From Pseudomonas sp. Fl4BN1 (GTDB lineage Bacteria; Pseudomonadota; Gammaproteobacteria; Pseudomonadales; Pseudomonadaceae), in the NCBI RefSeq assembly GCF_009908285.1, contig NZ_JAAARM010000012.1, forward strand, positions 124,001 through 188,000: a stretch of 64,000 nt of DNA. Reading direction: 5' to 3'. The notes under the pieces are model-generated. The model saw only the letters and a program-made list of their open reading frames with translations. It was not told the origin of the DNA and made no database searches. A program made the position numbers and the translations under genes. Positions 8,521 to 17,285 of the stretch are shown in pieces; positions within the stretch are counted from its first letter, which is position 1, and each line of letters begins with the position of its first letter.

Positions 8521-9087
8521 TCAGTCCGGTATTTCAGTTGGAGCAGGGCGGGGCGCGGGCGCGGTCAGCGAGGTGATCTTGATCAGCAGCGCCAGGTGGC
8601 CGTTGTCCAGATAGTTGAGCTGACCGTTCTTGGTATGGCTTTGCTGCTTCAGGTGTTCGCTGCGGGTGACCAGGCCATTGCTGTCGATCTGGTTGATCCA
8701 GAAATCCGCCTCGACATCGGTGAAGCGCCCGAGCTTGAGGCTCAGGGTGCCTTCGATGGGGTACTGGCCAAACTGTTCCGTTCCGTCGCTGAGGGCAATC
8801 TTGACCGGGTTTTCGCTCAGGGTCTGTTGCCAAGCCTTGTGCAGTAGCACGCTGTAGTCAGCGCTGGCGCCGAGTTTCTCGACGATGCCGCCCAGGGATG
8901 GGCTGCGCTGGTTGTCCGCAGCCAGGTGCTGGGCGCCGGCGGCCCAATCTTCCGGGGCCGCGTGGCTGAGGATCTGCGGCTCGGCGTTCTGCCGGACAAG
9001 GATCAATTCCACTTGGTACAGGTCGTCGGCAAAAGCCATTGGCGCGACCAGGGCCAGGAGCAGGGTCAACGAACAGAGCAGGCGCAT
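8521..9087 (-). CDS. CsiV-like exported protein
   Basis: 188 residues starting MRLLCSLTLLLALVAPMAFA, a classical signal peptide cleaved after AFA. The open frame reaches 9126, but the ATG at 9087 has GAAGGA about 8 bases upstream and begins the signal peptide. The mature part (YQVELILVRQ ... PEDW ... LLHKAWQQ) resembles the CsiV family, known from Vibrio cholerae as a periplasmic peptidoglycan-binding partner of the LpoA/PBP1A system. The AW motif and the beta-rich C-terminal half (EGTLSLKLGRFTDVEADFWI) fit. It sits between mfd and the SNF2 helicase with about 10-base gaps, an odd place for an envelope protein. Confidence 0.75.
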   Translation of the reverse strand: MRLLCSLTLLLALVAPMAFADDLYQVELILVRQNAEPQILSHAAPEDWAAGAQHLAADNQRSPSLGGIVEKLGASADYSVLLHKAWQQTLSENPVKIALSDGTEQFGQYPIEGTLSLKLGRFTDVEADFWINQIDSNGLVTRSEHLKQQSHTKNGQLNYLDNGHLALLIKITSLTAPAPRPAPTEIPD

Positions 9088-9097
9088 GGGGCGTCCT

Positions 9098-12000
9098 TCA
9101 AGCAGTTTTCGGGGTGAGGCGCTCAAACAACGCCTCCAATGTATTAAAGCGCTCTTCCGGACGCGCCATCGGCACCATGAACTTGAACAGTGTTGCGCCT
9201 TCGAATTTGTAGCGTTTGGGTTGCCCCTGGATCAGCTTGATCAGTGCCAATGGGTCCACCGGGGTATCTGCGGCGAACTCGATGCGGCCACCCTGCGGGC
9301 CGCCGTCGACTTTCTTGATCCCCAGTTGTTCGGCCTGGAGTTTCAGCAGGGTCAGGCGGACCAGGTTCTTGGTCGGTTCCGGCAGCAGGCCGAAACGGTC
9401 GATCATTTCCACCTGCAGGTCCTTCAGGCCATCCTCGTCGGTGGCCGAAGCGATGCGCTTGTAGAGGATCAGGCGGGCGTGGACATCCGGCAGGTAGTCT
9501 TCGGGAATCAGTGCCGGCAGGCGCAGGTTGATTTCCGGGCCGCCGCCCAGGGGTTGGTCGAGGTTCGGCTGCTCGCCCTTGCGGATGGCTTTCACCGCGC
9601 GCTCGAGCATCTCCATGTAAAGGGTGAAGCCTACGGCCTGGATCTGGCCGCTCTGGCCGTCGCCCAGCAGTTCGCCGGCGCCGCGGATTTCCAGGTCGTT
9701 GGTGGCCAGTACGAAACCGGCTCCCAGGTCCTGGGTGTTAGCGATGGCTTCCAGGCGCTTTTCCGCGTCCGGGGTAATTTGTTGGCGCGGCGGCGTCAGC
9801 AGGTAGGCATACGCCTGGTGGTGACTGCGCCCGACCCGGCCACGCAACTGGTGCAACTGGGCCAGGCCGAACTTGTCGGCGCGCTCGATGATGATGGTGT
9901 TGGCGCTCGGCACGTCGATGCCGGTCTCGATGATGGTCGAGGCAATCAGCACGTTGAAGCGCTTATGGTAGAAGTCGCTCATCACCTGTTCGAGTTCGCG
10001 CTCGCGCATTTGTCCGTGGCCGATGCCAATCCGTGCTTCGGGCACCAGCTCGGCGAGCTCGGCGGCGCACTTCTCGATGGTCTTCACATCGTTGTGCAGG
10101 TAATACACTTGCCCGCCGCGCAGCAGTTCGCGCAGCAGGGCTTCTTTCACTGTGCTCTTGTTCTGCTCCATGACGAAGGTCCGCACCGACAGGCGTCGGG
10201 CCGGCGGGGTGGCGATGATCGACAGGTCGCGCATGCCCGAGACGGCCATGTTCAGGGTCCGCGGGATCGGCGTGGCGGTCAGGGTGAGGATGTCGACTTC
10301 ACTACGCAGGGCCTTGAGCTGTTCTTTCTGACGAACACCGAAGCGGTGCTCTTCGTCGATGATCACCAGGCCGAGGTTCTTGATCTTCACATCGTCCTGC
10401 AGCAGCTTGTGGGTGCCGATGACGATGTCGATCTTGCCTTCGGCGAGGTCGGCCACCGCGGCGTTGACCTCTTTGGTCGACTTGAAGCGGCTCATCACCT
10501 CCACGGTCACCGGCCAGTCGGCGAAGCGGTCGCGGAAGCTGTTGTAGTGCTGCTGGGCGAGCAGGGTAGTGGGCACCAGGATCGCCACCTGGCGACCGCC
10601 GTGCACGGCAATAAAAGCTGCGCGCATTGCCACTTCGGTCTTGCCGAAGCCGACGTCGCCGCACACCAGGCGGTCCATCGGCTTGGGCGCGAGCATGTCG
10701 GCGCGTACTGCTTCGATGGTGGTTTGCTGGTCCGGGGTCTCCTCGAAAGGGAAGCCGGCACTGAAGGTTGCGTAGTCGGCTTTGGGATCGGCAAACGCGT
10801 AGCCTTCGCGTGCGGCGCGGCGGGCGTAGATGTCCAGCAGCTCGGCGGCGACGTCGCGCACTTGTTCGGCGGCTTTGCGCTTGGCTTTCTGCCAGGTTTC
10901 CGAGCCCAGGCGGTGCAGCGGGGCCAGGGCATCGTCGCTGCCGGTGTAGCGGGCGATCAGGTGCAGGTTGGCCACTGGCACATAGAGCTTGGCGCCCTCG
11001 GCGTAGGCCAGGGTGAGGAATTCAGCGACCTGATTGTCGATTTCCAGGGTCGCCAGGCCCAGGTAGCGGCCGACGCCGTGGTCGATATGCACCACCGGCG
11101 CGCCTTCGCGCAGCTCGGTGAGGTTCTTGATCACGGCATCGTTGTTGGCGTCGGCGCGTTTTTCCCGGCGCCGACGCTGCATCACTCTCTGGCCGAACAG
11201 CGGGCTCTCAGCCACCAGGGCCAGGGCCGGGTCGTCCAGCAGTAGACCTTCGTCCAGCGGAGCGATGGTAATCGCCAGGCGCTCTTTGCTTTTGACGAAA
11301 TCCGGCCAGCTGTCGACGGTTTTTGGCCGCAGCTTCAGGCGTTCCAGCAACTCCAGCAGCACCTCGCGGCGCCCGGCGGATTCGGCGGTGAACAGCACCC
11401 GGCCGGGGAACTCGTCGAGGAAGCCGGAAAGCGCTGCCAGGGGTTGGTTGGCCTTGGCCTCGATGGCCAGGTTGGGCAGCTCATGGGCGGGGAAGCGTTC
11501 GCGGCCGACACCGGTTTCGATGTCTTGCTGGCTGGCGACCACGCGCGGCCAGTTTTTCAGGCGAGCGAAGCAGTCTTCCACCGGCAGGAACAGTTCCGCT
11601 GGTGGCAATAAAGGCCGGGACGGATCGACGCGGCGCTCTTCGTAGCGATTGCGTACGTCGTTCCAGAAGTTCTCTGCCGCCTGTTCAATGCCCGGTAGGG
11701 AGAACACTTGGGTGTCCTGGGGCAGGTAGTCGAACAGAGTGGAGGTGTCCTCGAAAAACAGCGGCAGGTAGTACTCGATACCGGCGGGGGTAATCCCGCT
11801 GCTCAGGTCCTGGAAGATCGGGCAGCGCCGGAAATCGACATCGAAGCGCTCGCGAAAACGCGCCTTGAAGCGGGTCACCGCGTCTTTCTGCAGAGGGAAT
11901 TCCCTGGCCGGCAGCAGACGGATCGAATCGACCTTGTCTATGGAGCGCTGGTTCTCCGGATCGAAGGTGCGCAGGGTTTCGATTTCATCGTCGAACAGAT

Positions 12001-12547
12001 CGATGCGGTAGGGCAGCTTGCTGCCCATCGGGAACAGGTCGATCAAGGCACCGCGCACGGCGAACTCGCCGTGCTCATAGACCGTATCCACGCAGCGATA
12101 GCCGCTGGCTTCCAGGCGTGTACGCATCTGCTCGACATCTAGCTTCTGGCCAACGTCCAGTACCAGGCTGCTGCCCAGCAGGAACTGGGTTGGCGCCAGG
12201 CGATGCAGGGCGGTGGTGATCGGTACCACCAGCACACCATGCTCCAGCTCCGGCAGCCGGTAGAGGCTGGCGATGCGCTGGGAAATGATGTCCTGGTGCG
12301 GCGAGAACAGGTCGTAGGGCAGGGTTTCCCAGTCAGGGAAATGCAGCACCGGCAGATCCGGGGCAAAGAAGCTCAGCTCCTGTTCCAGTCGGTCAGCGCT
12401 TTGGCTGTCGGCGGTCAGCAGGAGGGTGAAGCGCTTTGCAGCGCTAGCGGCTTCGGCGATGGCCAGGCTCAGGGCGGCACCGGGCAGATTGCCCCAATGC
12501 TGTTTGCCGGCGGCGGCAGGGAGTAGCGGTAGACGCAGGACGGGCAC
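9098..12547 (-). CDS. mfd: transcription-repair coupling factor Mfd
   Basis: 1149 residues, the usual size. Mfd displaces RNA polymerase stalled at lesions and recruits UvrA. In order: a UvrB-like N-terminal module (about 1-340), an RNA-polymerase-interacting domain (about 480-560, VVHIDHGVGRYLGLATLE), the translocase with Walker A CGDVGFGKTEVAMRAAF near 625, DEEHRFGVRQKEQLK, TLTATPIPRTLNMA, and motif VI HQLRGRVGRSHHQAYAYLL, then the C-terminal D7 domain (LPALIPEDYLPDVHARLILY). It is the first gene of the minus-strand operon and starts about 370 bases from the divergent gap gene. Confidence 0.98.
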   Translation of the reverse strand: MPVLRLPLLPAAAGKQHWGNLPGAALSLAIAEAASAAKRFTLLLTADSQSADRLEQELSFFAPDLPVLHFPDWETLPYDLFSPHQDIISQRIASLYRLPELEHGVLVVPITTALHRLAPTQFLLGSSLVLDVGQKLDVEQMRTRLEASGYRCVDTVYEHGEFAVRGALIDLFPMGSKLPYRIDLFDDEIETLRTFDPENQRSIDKVDSIRLLPAREFPLQKDAVTRFKARFRERFDVDFRRCPIFQDLSSGITPAGIEYYLPLFFEDTSTLFDYLPQDTQVFSLPGIEQAAENFWNDVRNRYEERRVDPSRPLLPPAELFLPVEDCFARLKNWPRVVASQQDIETGVGRERFPAHELPNLAIEAKANQPLAALSGFLDEFPGRVLFTAESAGRREVLLELLERLKLRPKTVDSWPDFVKSKERLAITIAPLDEGLLLDDPALALVAESPLFGQRVMQRRRREKRADANNDAVIKNLTELREGAPVVHIDHGVGRYLGLATLEIDNQVAEFLTLAYAEGAKLYVPVANLHLIARYTGSDDALAPLHRLGSETWQKAKRKAAEQVRDVAAELLDIYARRAAREGYAFADPKADYATFSAGFPFEETPDQQTTIEAVRADMLAPKPMDRLVCGDVGFGKTEVAMRAAFIAVHGGRQVAILVPTTLLAQQHYNSFRDRFADWPVTVEVMSRFKSTKEVNAAVADLAEGKIDIVIGTHKLLQDDVKIKNLGLVIIDEEHRFGVRQKEQLKALRSEVDILTLTATPIPRTLNMAVSGMRDLSIIATPPARRLSVRTFVMEQNKSTVKEALLRELLRGGQVYYLHNDVKTIEKCAAELAELVPEARIGIGHGQMRERELEQVMSDFYHKRFNVLIASTIIETGIDVPSANTIIIERADKFGLAQLHQLRGRVGRSHHQAYAYLLTPPRQQITPDAEKRLEAIANTQDLGAGFVLATNDLEIRGAGELLGDGQSGQIQAVGFTLYMEMLERAVKAIRKGEQPNLDQPLGGGPEINLRLPALIPEDYLPDVHARLILYKRIASATDEDGLKDLQVEMIDRFGLLPEPTKNLVRLTLLKLQAEQLGIKKVDGGPQGGRIEFAADTPVDPLALIKLIQGQPKRYKFEGATLFKFMVPMARPEERFNTLEALFERLTPKTA

Positions 12548-12847
12548 GGACGGTCAAGCTCCAAGCGTTGCGACAAAGTCGGTAATTGTAACGGCCCCGG
12601 GCAGTCACTGTCAGTGGCTGATGCGTCTATTACGCTGGTTGGAGGAAATGTAGTGGCTATGACAACAAAATGCGCTTTTCAGGGCGAAATGTAGTGCGGG
12701 ATTGGCGCAGTGTTACGGAGGGTTACAGACAGTTTGGCTGGACCTCCAAAAAATTGACGCTGCTGGAGGCCCCGTGTTTACTGGCCTCTAGCGCAGTGGT
12801 ATTTTTTTGCAAGGGCTTTTTGTTACGTTCCGCACGACAGGCGCGCA

Positions 12848-12876
12848 TTGCTACGCGAGGTTCTCGGCGGCATAAT
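12848..12876 (+). promoter_or_regulatory. putative sigma-70 promoter for gap
   Basis: TTGCTA (12848-12853) and CATAAT (12871-12876) are separated by 17 bases and lie about 40 bases before the GTG start. The rest of the roughly 350-base mfd-gap interval contains no gene that I can support. Confidence 0.5.
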
Positions 12877-12915
12877 GTAGCCCCTTTTTTCTGCCCCTAC
12901 ATGTGGAAGGTTCCC

Positions 12916-14364
12916 GTGACTCAGAAGCCCGACCAGTGTCTTGGTGAATGGATCGACCGTGAAGCACTCGCAGAAGCGATGATTCCGCTTATCGGTCAGC
13001 TGTACCGCAATAACAATGTGGTGAGCTCGATCTATGGCCGCAGCCTGATCAACCAGTCTGTCATCGCGATTCTCAAAGCCCACCGCTTTGCTCGCCACCG
13101 TTCCTCCGACGACAGCGAACTCTCCGTCCACGAAACATTCCCTCTGCTGAAGGCCATGAGCGAGCTCAAGCTCGGCGCGGCTTCGGTAGATCTGGGCAAG
13201 TTGGCGTTCAAATTCCGTAACGAAGGCAATGGCCGCAGCGCCGAGCAGTTCGTTCGCGAAGAAATGGCTGACGTGGTTGGTCAGCAAAATACTTCGGCCC
13301 GCAAAGGCACTGACGTGGTGCTGTACGGCTTCGGTCGTATCGGCCGTCTGCTGGCACGCATCCTGATCGAAAAAACCGGTGGTGGCGACGGCCTGCGTCT
13401 GCGCGCCATCGTGGTGCGTAAAGGCGCTGAAAACGACCTGACCAAACGCGCCAGCCTGCTGCGCCGCGATTCGGTTCATGGTTCGTTCAACGGCACCATC
13501 ACTATCGACGAAGAAAACAACACCATCACCGCTAACGGCAACCTGATCCAGGTTATCTACGCGAAGAACCCGACTGAAGTGGATTACACCCAGTACGGGA
13601 TCAAGAACGCGCTGCTGGTGGACAACACCGGTGTATGGCGTGACGCCGACGGCCTGGGCCAGCACCTGGCCTGCCCGGGTATCGACCGCGTTGTTCTGAC
13701 CGCGCCTGGCAAAGGCAAGCTGAAGAACATCGTTCACGGTATCAACCACAGCGAAATCACCGCTGACGACAAGATCGTGTCCGCCGCTTCCTGCACCACC
13801 AACGCCATCGTGCCGGTGCTGAAGGCTGTGAATGACAAGTTCGGCATCATCAACGGTCACGTCGAAACCGTTCACTCGTACACCAACGACCAGAACCTGA
13901 TCGACAACTTCCACAAGGGCGATCGCCGTGGCCGTAGCGCCGCGCTGAACATGGTGATCACTGAAACCGGTGCTGCTACCGCTGCTGCCAAGGCCCTGCC
14001 TGAGCTGGCCGGCAAGCTGACCGGTAACGCGATCCGCGTTCCAACGCCGAACGTGTCGATGGCCATTCTCAACCTGAACCTTGAGAAAGCCGCTACCCGT
14101 GAAGAGATGAACGAGTACCTGCGCTACATGGCGCTGCACTCCGATCTGCACAAGCAAATCGACTTCGTCAATTCCCAGGAAGTGGTGTCCACTGACTTCG
14201 TGGGCTCGCGTCACGCCGGTGTGGTCGACGCTGAAGCGACCATCGTTCAGGACAACCGCGTTGTGCTGTACGTCTGGTACGACAACGAGTTCGGTTACAG
14301 CTGCCAGGTAGTGCGGGTGATGGAAGACATGGCTGGGGTCAACCCGCCAGCGTTCCCACGCTAA
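12916..14364 (+). CDS. gap: long-form glyceraldehyde-3-phosphate dehydrogenase
   Basis: 482 residues from a GTG at 12916, which has GGAAGG at 12905-12910; an ATG at 12901 would add five residues but lacks a ribosome site. The enzyme has an N-terminal extension of about 120 residues (EWIDREALAEAMIPLIGQLY) before the NAD-binding Rossmann motif YGFGRIGRLLARIL. The catalytic Cys is in SAASCTTNAIVP, and the C-terminal YDNEFGYS signature is present. This extended GapDH is typical of Pseudomonas, where it is often the gluconeogenic or secondary isoform (family knowledge). A rho-independent terminator follows at 14381. Confidence 0.94.
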   Translation: MTQKPDQCLGEWIDREALAEAMIPLIGQLYRNNNVVSSIYGRSLINQSVIAILKAHRFARHRSSDDSELSVHETFPLLKAMSELKLGAASVDLGKLAFKFRNEGNGRSAEQFVREEMADVVGQQNTSARKGTDVVLYGFGRIGRLLARILIEKTGGGDGLRLRAIVVRKGAENDLTKRASLLRRDSVHGSFNGTITIDEENNTITANGNLIQVIYAKNPTEVDYTQYGIKNALLVDNTGVWRDADGLGQHLACPGIDRVVLTAPGKGKLKNIVHGINHSEITADDKIVSAASCTTNAIVPVLKAVNDKFGIINGHVETVHSYTNDQNLIDNFHKGDRRGRSAALNMVITETGAATAAAKALPELAGKLTGNAIRVPTPNVSMAILNLNLEKAATREEMNEYLRYMALHSDLHKQIDFVNSQEVVSTDFVGSRHAGVVDAEATIVQDNRVVLYVWYDNEFGYSCQVVRVMEDMAGVNPPAFPR

Positions 14365-14380
14365 GCACTCTGCAGAAATG

Positions 14381-14409
14381 AAAACGCCCCGACATGTCGG
14401 GGCGTTTTT
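14381..14409 (+). terminator. rho-independent terminator after gap
   Basis: AACGCCCCGACATGTCGGGGCG followed by five T residues; perfect 8-9 bp GC-rich stem. With its upstream A-tract it can act in both directions. Confidence 0.9.
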
Positions 14410-14435
14410 GTTTGTGGCCTTCTCCGGCAAGCCAA

Positions 14436-14469
14436 CCCCTACATGGAAGAGGCGAGATTGCCGTAGGGG
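14436..14469. repeat. degenerate REP-like inverted repeat
   Basis: CCCCTAC (14436-14442) and GTAGGGG (14463-14469) flank a 20-base spacer, preceded by CCGGCAAGCC. It resembles the decayed arms of the pseudomonad REP seen at 23446 and 56384. Confidence 0.4.
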
Positions 14470-14490
14470 GCGCCTTGCCAGCTAGGCCTT

Positions 14491-15789
14491 TCAGGCACCG
14501 CCGACGGTTGCCGCTTGCGCTGTGCGCAAGGCGTGACGATTGCCGCGAAACAGCACCAGGGTGGCGATCAGCCCCAGCACCGCTGCGCCGCTGAGCCAGA
14601 TCCCCGGTGCCGCCTGGTTGCCCAGTACGTGAATCAGATAGGTACAGACCGCTGGAGTGAAGCCACCGAAGGTTGCGGTGGCGAGGCTGTAGGCCAGGGA
14701 GAAACCAGTGGTGCGCACCTCGACTGGCATGATCTCGGTCAGGGCCACCACCATGGCGCCGTTGTACGAGCCATAGAGGAAGGACAGCCACAACTCGACG
14801 ATTAGCAGGTGGCTGAAGCTCGGATTGGCTACCAGCCAGGACAGCGCTGGATAAGCCGTGAGGATTGCCAGGATGGTGGCGCTCAGCAGCAGCGGCTTGC
14901 GCCCGATCTTGTCCGACAGCGAGCCCATTACCGGCAGCCAGAAGAAGTTCGACAGGCCGATGCACACGGTCACCAGCAGAGCGTCGAAATCCGACAGGTG
15001 CAGTTCGGTCTTGCCGAAGGTCGGGGTGTAGGCGGTGATCAGGTAGAAGGACACGGTGGTCATCACCACCAAGGCCATGCCGGCGATGACAATGCCGAAG
15101 TTCTGACCGATGGAGCGGACGATTTCCTGCAACGAAGGGCGATGCTTGCGGGCCTGGAATTCCGGGGTTTCCTCCAGGGAGCGGCGGATGATGAAAATCG
15201 CCGGAACAATCATGCAACCCACCAGGAATGGCACGCGCCAGCCCCAATCCCCCATTTGCTCGGGGCTCAGCCAGTGGTTCAGGCCAACGCCGAGCAAGCC
15301 GGCGAACACCACTGCGGCCTGTTGACTTGCCGATTGCCAGCTGACGAAGAAGCCCTTGCGGCCTGGAGTGGCAATTTCGGCCAGGTACACCGAGACGCCG
15401 CCCAGTTCGACGCCTGCGGAGAAGCCCTGCAGCAGGCGTCCCAGCAGCACCAGCAATGGCGCGGCAACGCCAAGGGTGGCATAGCCTGGCACGCAGGCAA
15501 TCAATACGGTGCCCGCGGCCATCAGGGCCAGGGTGATGATCAGGCCCTTGCGGCGGCCGTGACGGTCAATGTAGGCACCGAGGAAGATCGCCCCCAAAGG
15601 GCGCATCAGGAAGCCGGCACCGAAGGTCGCCAGGGACAGCATCAGCGAGGCGAATGCACTCTCGGCAGGAAAGAAGGTCTTGGCGATTGCGGTGGCGTAG
15701 AAGCCATAGACCATGAAGTCGAACATCTCGAGAAAGTTGCCGCTGACAACGCGAAAAATCGCCTTGCCTTTGCCCGTGGTCGTGGACAT
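14491..15789 (-). CDS. MFS MHS-family citrate/tricarballylate:H+ symporter
   Basis: 432 residues with about 12 transmembrane helices. The MFS signature loop 2-3 is [14 protein letters not shown], repeated in the second half as [14 protein letters not shown]. The N-terminal [24 protein letters not shown] is characteristic of the metabolite:H+ symporter (MHS) group, closest in my memory to citrate transporters CitA and tricarballylate transporter TcuC. It would import a tri- or dicarboxylate. A GTG three codons upstream (15798) is also possible. It converges with gap and diverges from apbE, with no catabolic genes adjacent, so the substrate is uncertain. Confidence 0.82.
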   Translation of the reverse strand: MSTTTGKGKAIFRVVSGNFLEMFDFMVYGFYATAIAKTFFPAESAFASLMLSLATFGAGFLMRPLGAIFLGAYIDRHGRRKGLIITLALMAAGTVLIACVPGYATLGVAAPLLVLLGRLLQGFSAGVELGGVSVYLAEIATPGRKGFFVSWQSASQQAAVVFAGLLGVGLNHWLSPEQMGDWGWRVPFLVGCMIVPAIFIIRRSLEETPEFQARKHRPSLQEIVRSIGQNFGIVIAGMALVVMTTVSFYLITAYTPTFGKTELHLSDFDALLVTVCIGLSNFFWLPVMGSLSDKIGRKPLLLSATILAILTAYPALSWLVANPSFSHLLIVELWLSFLYGSYNGAMVVALTEIMPVEVRTTGFSLAYSLATATFGGFTPAVCTYLIHVLGNQAAPGIWLSGAAVLGLIATLVLFRGNRHALRTAQAATVGGA

Positions 15790-16072
15790 GTTTTTCACTC
15801 ACTTTGGCTGTCTTGTTAGCAATCCCTGGTCGTTATGCGTCCCTCACTGCAAAGTCGGGGCTCGAGGCTGCACGCTGAACAGTTTTGTAACGATATGTGT
15901 ATAAAAGCCATCCAGCAACAAAAACTCTTGGATGGACTTTGCCGGCTCTAGGTCGGGGTTCGGCCCGTGGGCGAGGGCTGTAGGGAGGTGCGCAGGCAGA
16001 CGCCGTCTGTCGCATAATGGCGTTTTGCATTGAGAGCCAGCCCTGCGGGGTGGTTGATCGGGAGAGAAAGCC

Positions 16073-17095
16073 TTGCCAGGTAACCAGCGGTGGCGATGGG
16101 GGATGTCATGGGCGGCGATGCTGCTGTTGGCGGGATGTGGGGGCGATCACCTGGAGAGCGTCTCCGGTCCGACCATGGGCAGCACCTATTCCGTGCAGTA
16201 TGTGCGCCATGCCAATGGCCCGGCAGCGTCGCTGGTCAAGACCGAGGTCGAGGGAATCTTGGCTGAGGTCGATCGGCAGATGTCCACCTATCGCAGTGAT
16301 TCGGATATCGAGCGTTTCAATGATTTGCCGGCCAACAGTTGTCAGCCGATGCCTGAACCGGTGCTGCAATTGGTGCGGGTGGGCGAGCAGCTGTCCCGGG
16401 ACAGCGATGGCGCTTTTGACCTGACGGTGGAGCCGCTGCTCAATCTCTGGGGTTTTGGTCCCCAGGGGCGAGAGGAAAAGGTCCCGAGCGCCGCGGCGCT
16501 GGCCGAGGTGCGGGCGCGGGTTGGCTATGAGCAGTTGCATATCAAGGGGGCGGAATTGTGCAAGGACGCGGCAGTGGAGGTGGACTTCAATAGCATTGCC
16601 GCCGGCTACGCCGTGGACCGTATCGCTGCCAGGCTTGTGGAATTGCGGATCGACAGTTTCCTTGTCGAGGCCACGGGCGAGCTCAAGGCGGTGGGTCACA
16701 AGGTTGATGGTTCACCCTGGCGCATTGCCCTGGAAGAGCCCCGGGATGATCAGCAAGTGGCCCAGCGAGTAATTGCTCTGGACGGTTATGGTGTATCCAC
16801 GTCCGGCGACTACCGTAATTACTTCGAGCAGGACGGCCAGCGTTACTCCCACACTTTTGATGCTCGAGCCGGCAAGCCCATTACTCACCAGTTGGCCTCG
16901 GTGACGGTGATTCATCCTTCGACGCTGATGGCCGATGGCTTATCGACGTTGTTGTTGATACTCGGCCCGGAGGCCGGTTGGGATTACGCGGAAAAACACG
17001 CGATCGCAGCATTTTTTGTGATGCGTGCCGATACAGGATTCGTCACACGCAGCAACCCGGAGTTCGATCGGCTGTTCGCTGGGCCAAAACACTAG
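16073..17095 (+). CDS. apbE: FAD:protein FMN transferase ApbE, lipoprotein
   Basis: 340 residues from a TTG with GGAGAG at 16061-16066, six bases away. The N-terminus holds a lipobox (LLLAGC, Cys about 22), so the enzyme is an outer- or inner-membrane-anchored periplasmic lipoprotein. ApbE covalently attaches FMN to Thr residues of NqrB/NqrC, RnfG or NosR-type proteins using FAD. Family features: GPTMGSTYSV, MSTYRSDSDIERFN, DLTVEPLLNLWGFG, DFNSIAAGYAVDRIA, and SVTVIHPSTLMADGLSTLL for Mg binding. In P. aeruginosa the homologue adjoins the nqr operon; none of those genes is here, so the acceptor must be elsewhere. Confidence 0.93.
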   Translation: MPGNQRWRWGMSWAAMLLLAGCGGDHLESVSGPTMGSTYSVQYVRHANGPAASLVKTEVEGILAEVDRQMSTYRSDSDIERFNDLPANSCQPMPEPVLQLVRVGEQLSRDSDGAFDLTVEPLLNLWGFGPQGREEKVPSAAALAEVRARVGYEQLHIKGAELCKDAAVEVDFNSIAAGYAVDRIAARLVELRIDSFLVEATGELKAVGHKVDGSPWRIALEEPRDDQQVAQRVIALDGYGVSTSGDYRNYFEQDGQRYSHTFDARAGKPITHQLASVTVIHPSTLMADGLSTLLLILGPEAGWDYAEKHAIAAFFVMRADTGFVTRSNPEFDRLFAGPKH

Positions 17096-17213
17096 CCTTG
17101 CGCAGCTGTAGTGCAGGCAAAAGTAGCCTACGACGCGACCAAGGGTTAATGTGCGCGGCGTTGACGCTTCTATAGACTGTGCCCGGGTTCGTAACCGAGC
17201 CAAATTGATCCTT

Positions 17214-17264
17214 CATGCCGCTGGCCGCGGCATGATTTAGCCGGAGATGCCAGAAGGGCATCTC
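17214..17264 (+). promoter_or_regulatory. two consecutive hairpins in the sthA leader
   Basis: CATGCCGC-tggcc-GCGGCATG (17214-17234) and GAGATGCC-agaag-GGCATCTC (17244-17264) are perfect 8-bp stems with 5-base loops. Neither is followed by a T-run, so they are not canonical terminators. They end about 20 bases before the sthA ATG, close to its ribosome site. Function unknown. Confidence 0.45.
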
Positions 17265-17285
17265 GGCCTGTTCTGAGGAGTACGC

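Noticed and set aside
8885..11245. 786-codon open frame on the plus strand
   Set aside because: It lies opposite mfd and the start of csiV; its His/Gln/Gly/Val-rich composition is that of an antisense frame in GC-rich DNA, and Mfd motifs are complete on the other strand.
12823..14430. 535-codon open frame on the minus strand
   Set aside because: Antisense shadow of gap, which has an intact catalytic site; the shadow has no recognisable motif and no ribosome site.
17096..17285. nqrM-like small gene between apbE and sthA
   Set aside because: No open frame with the Cys-rich NqrM pattern exists here; the interval holds only hairpins and the sthA leader.
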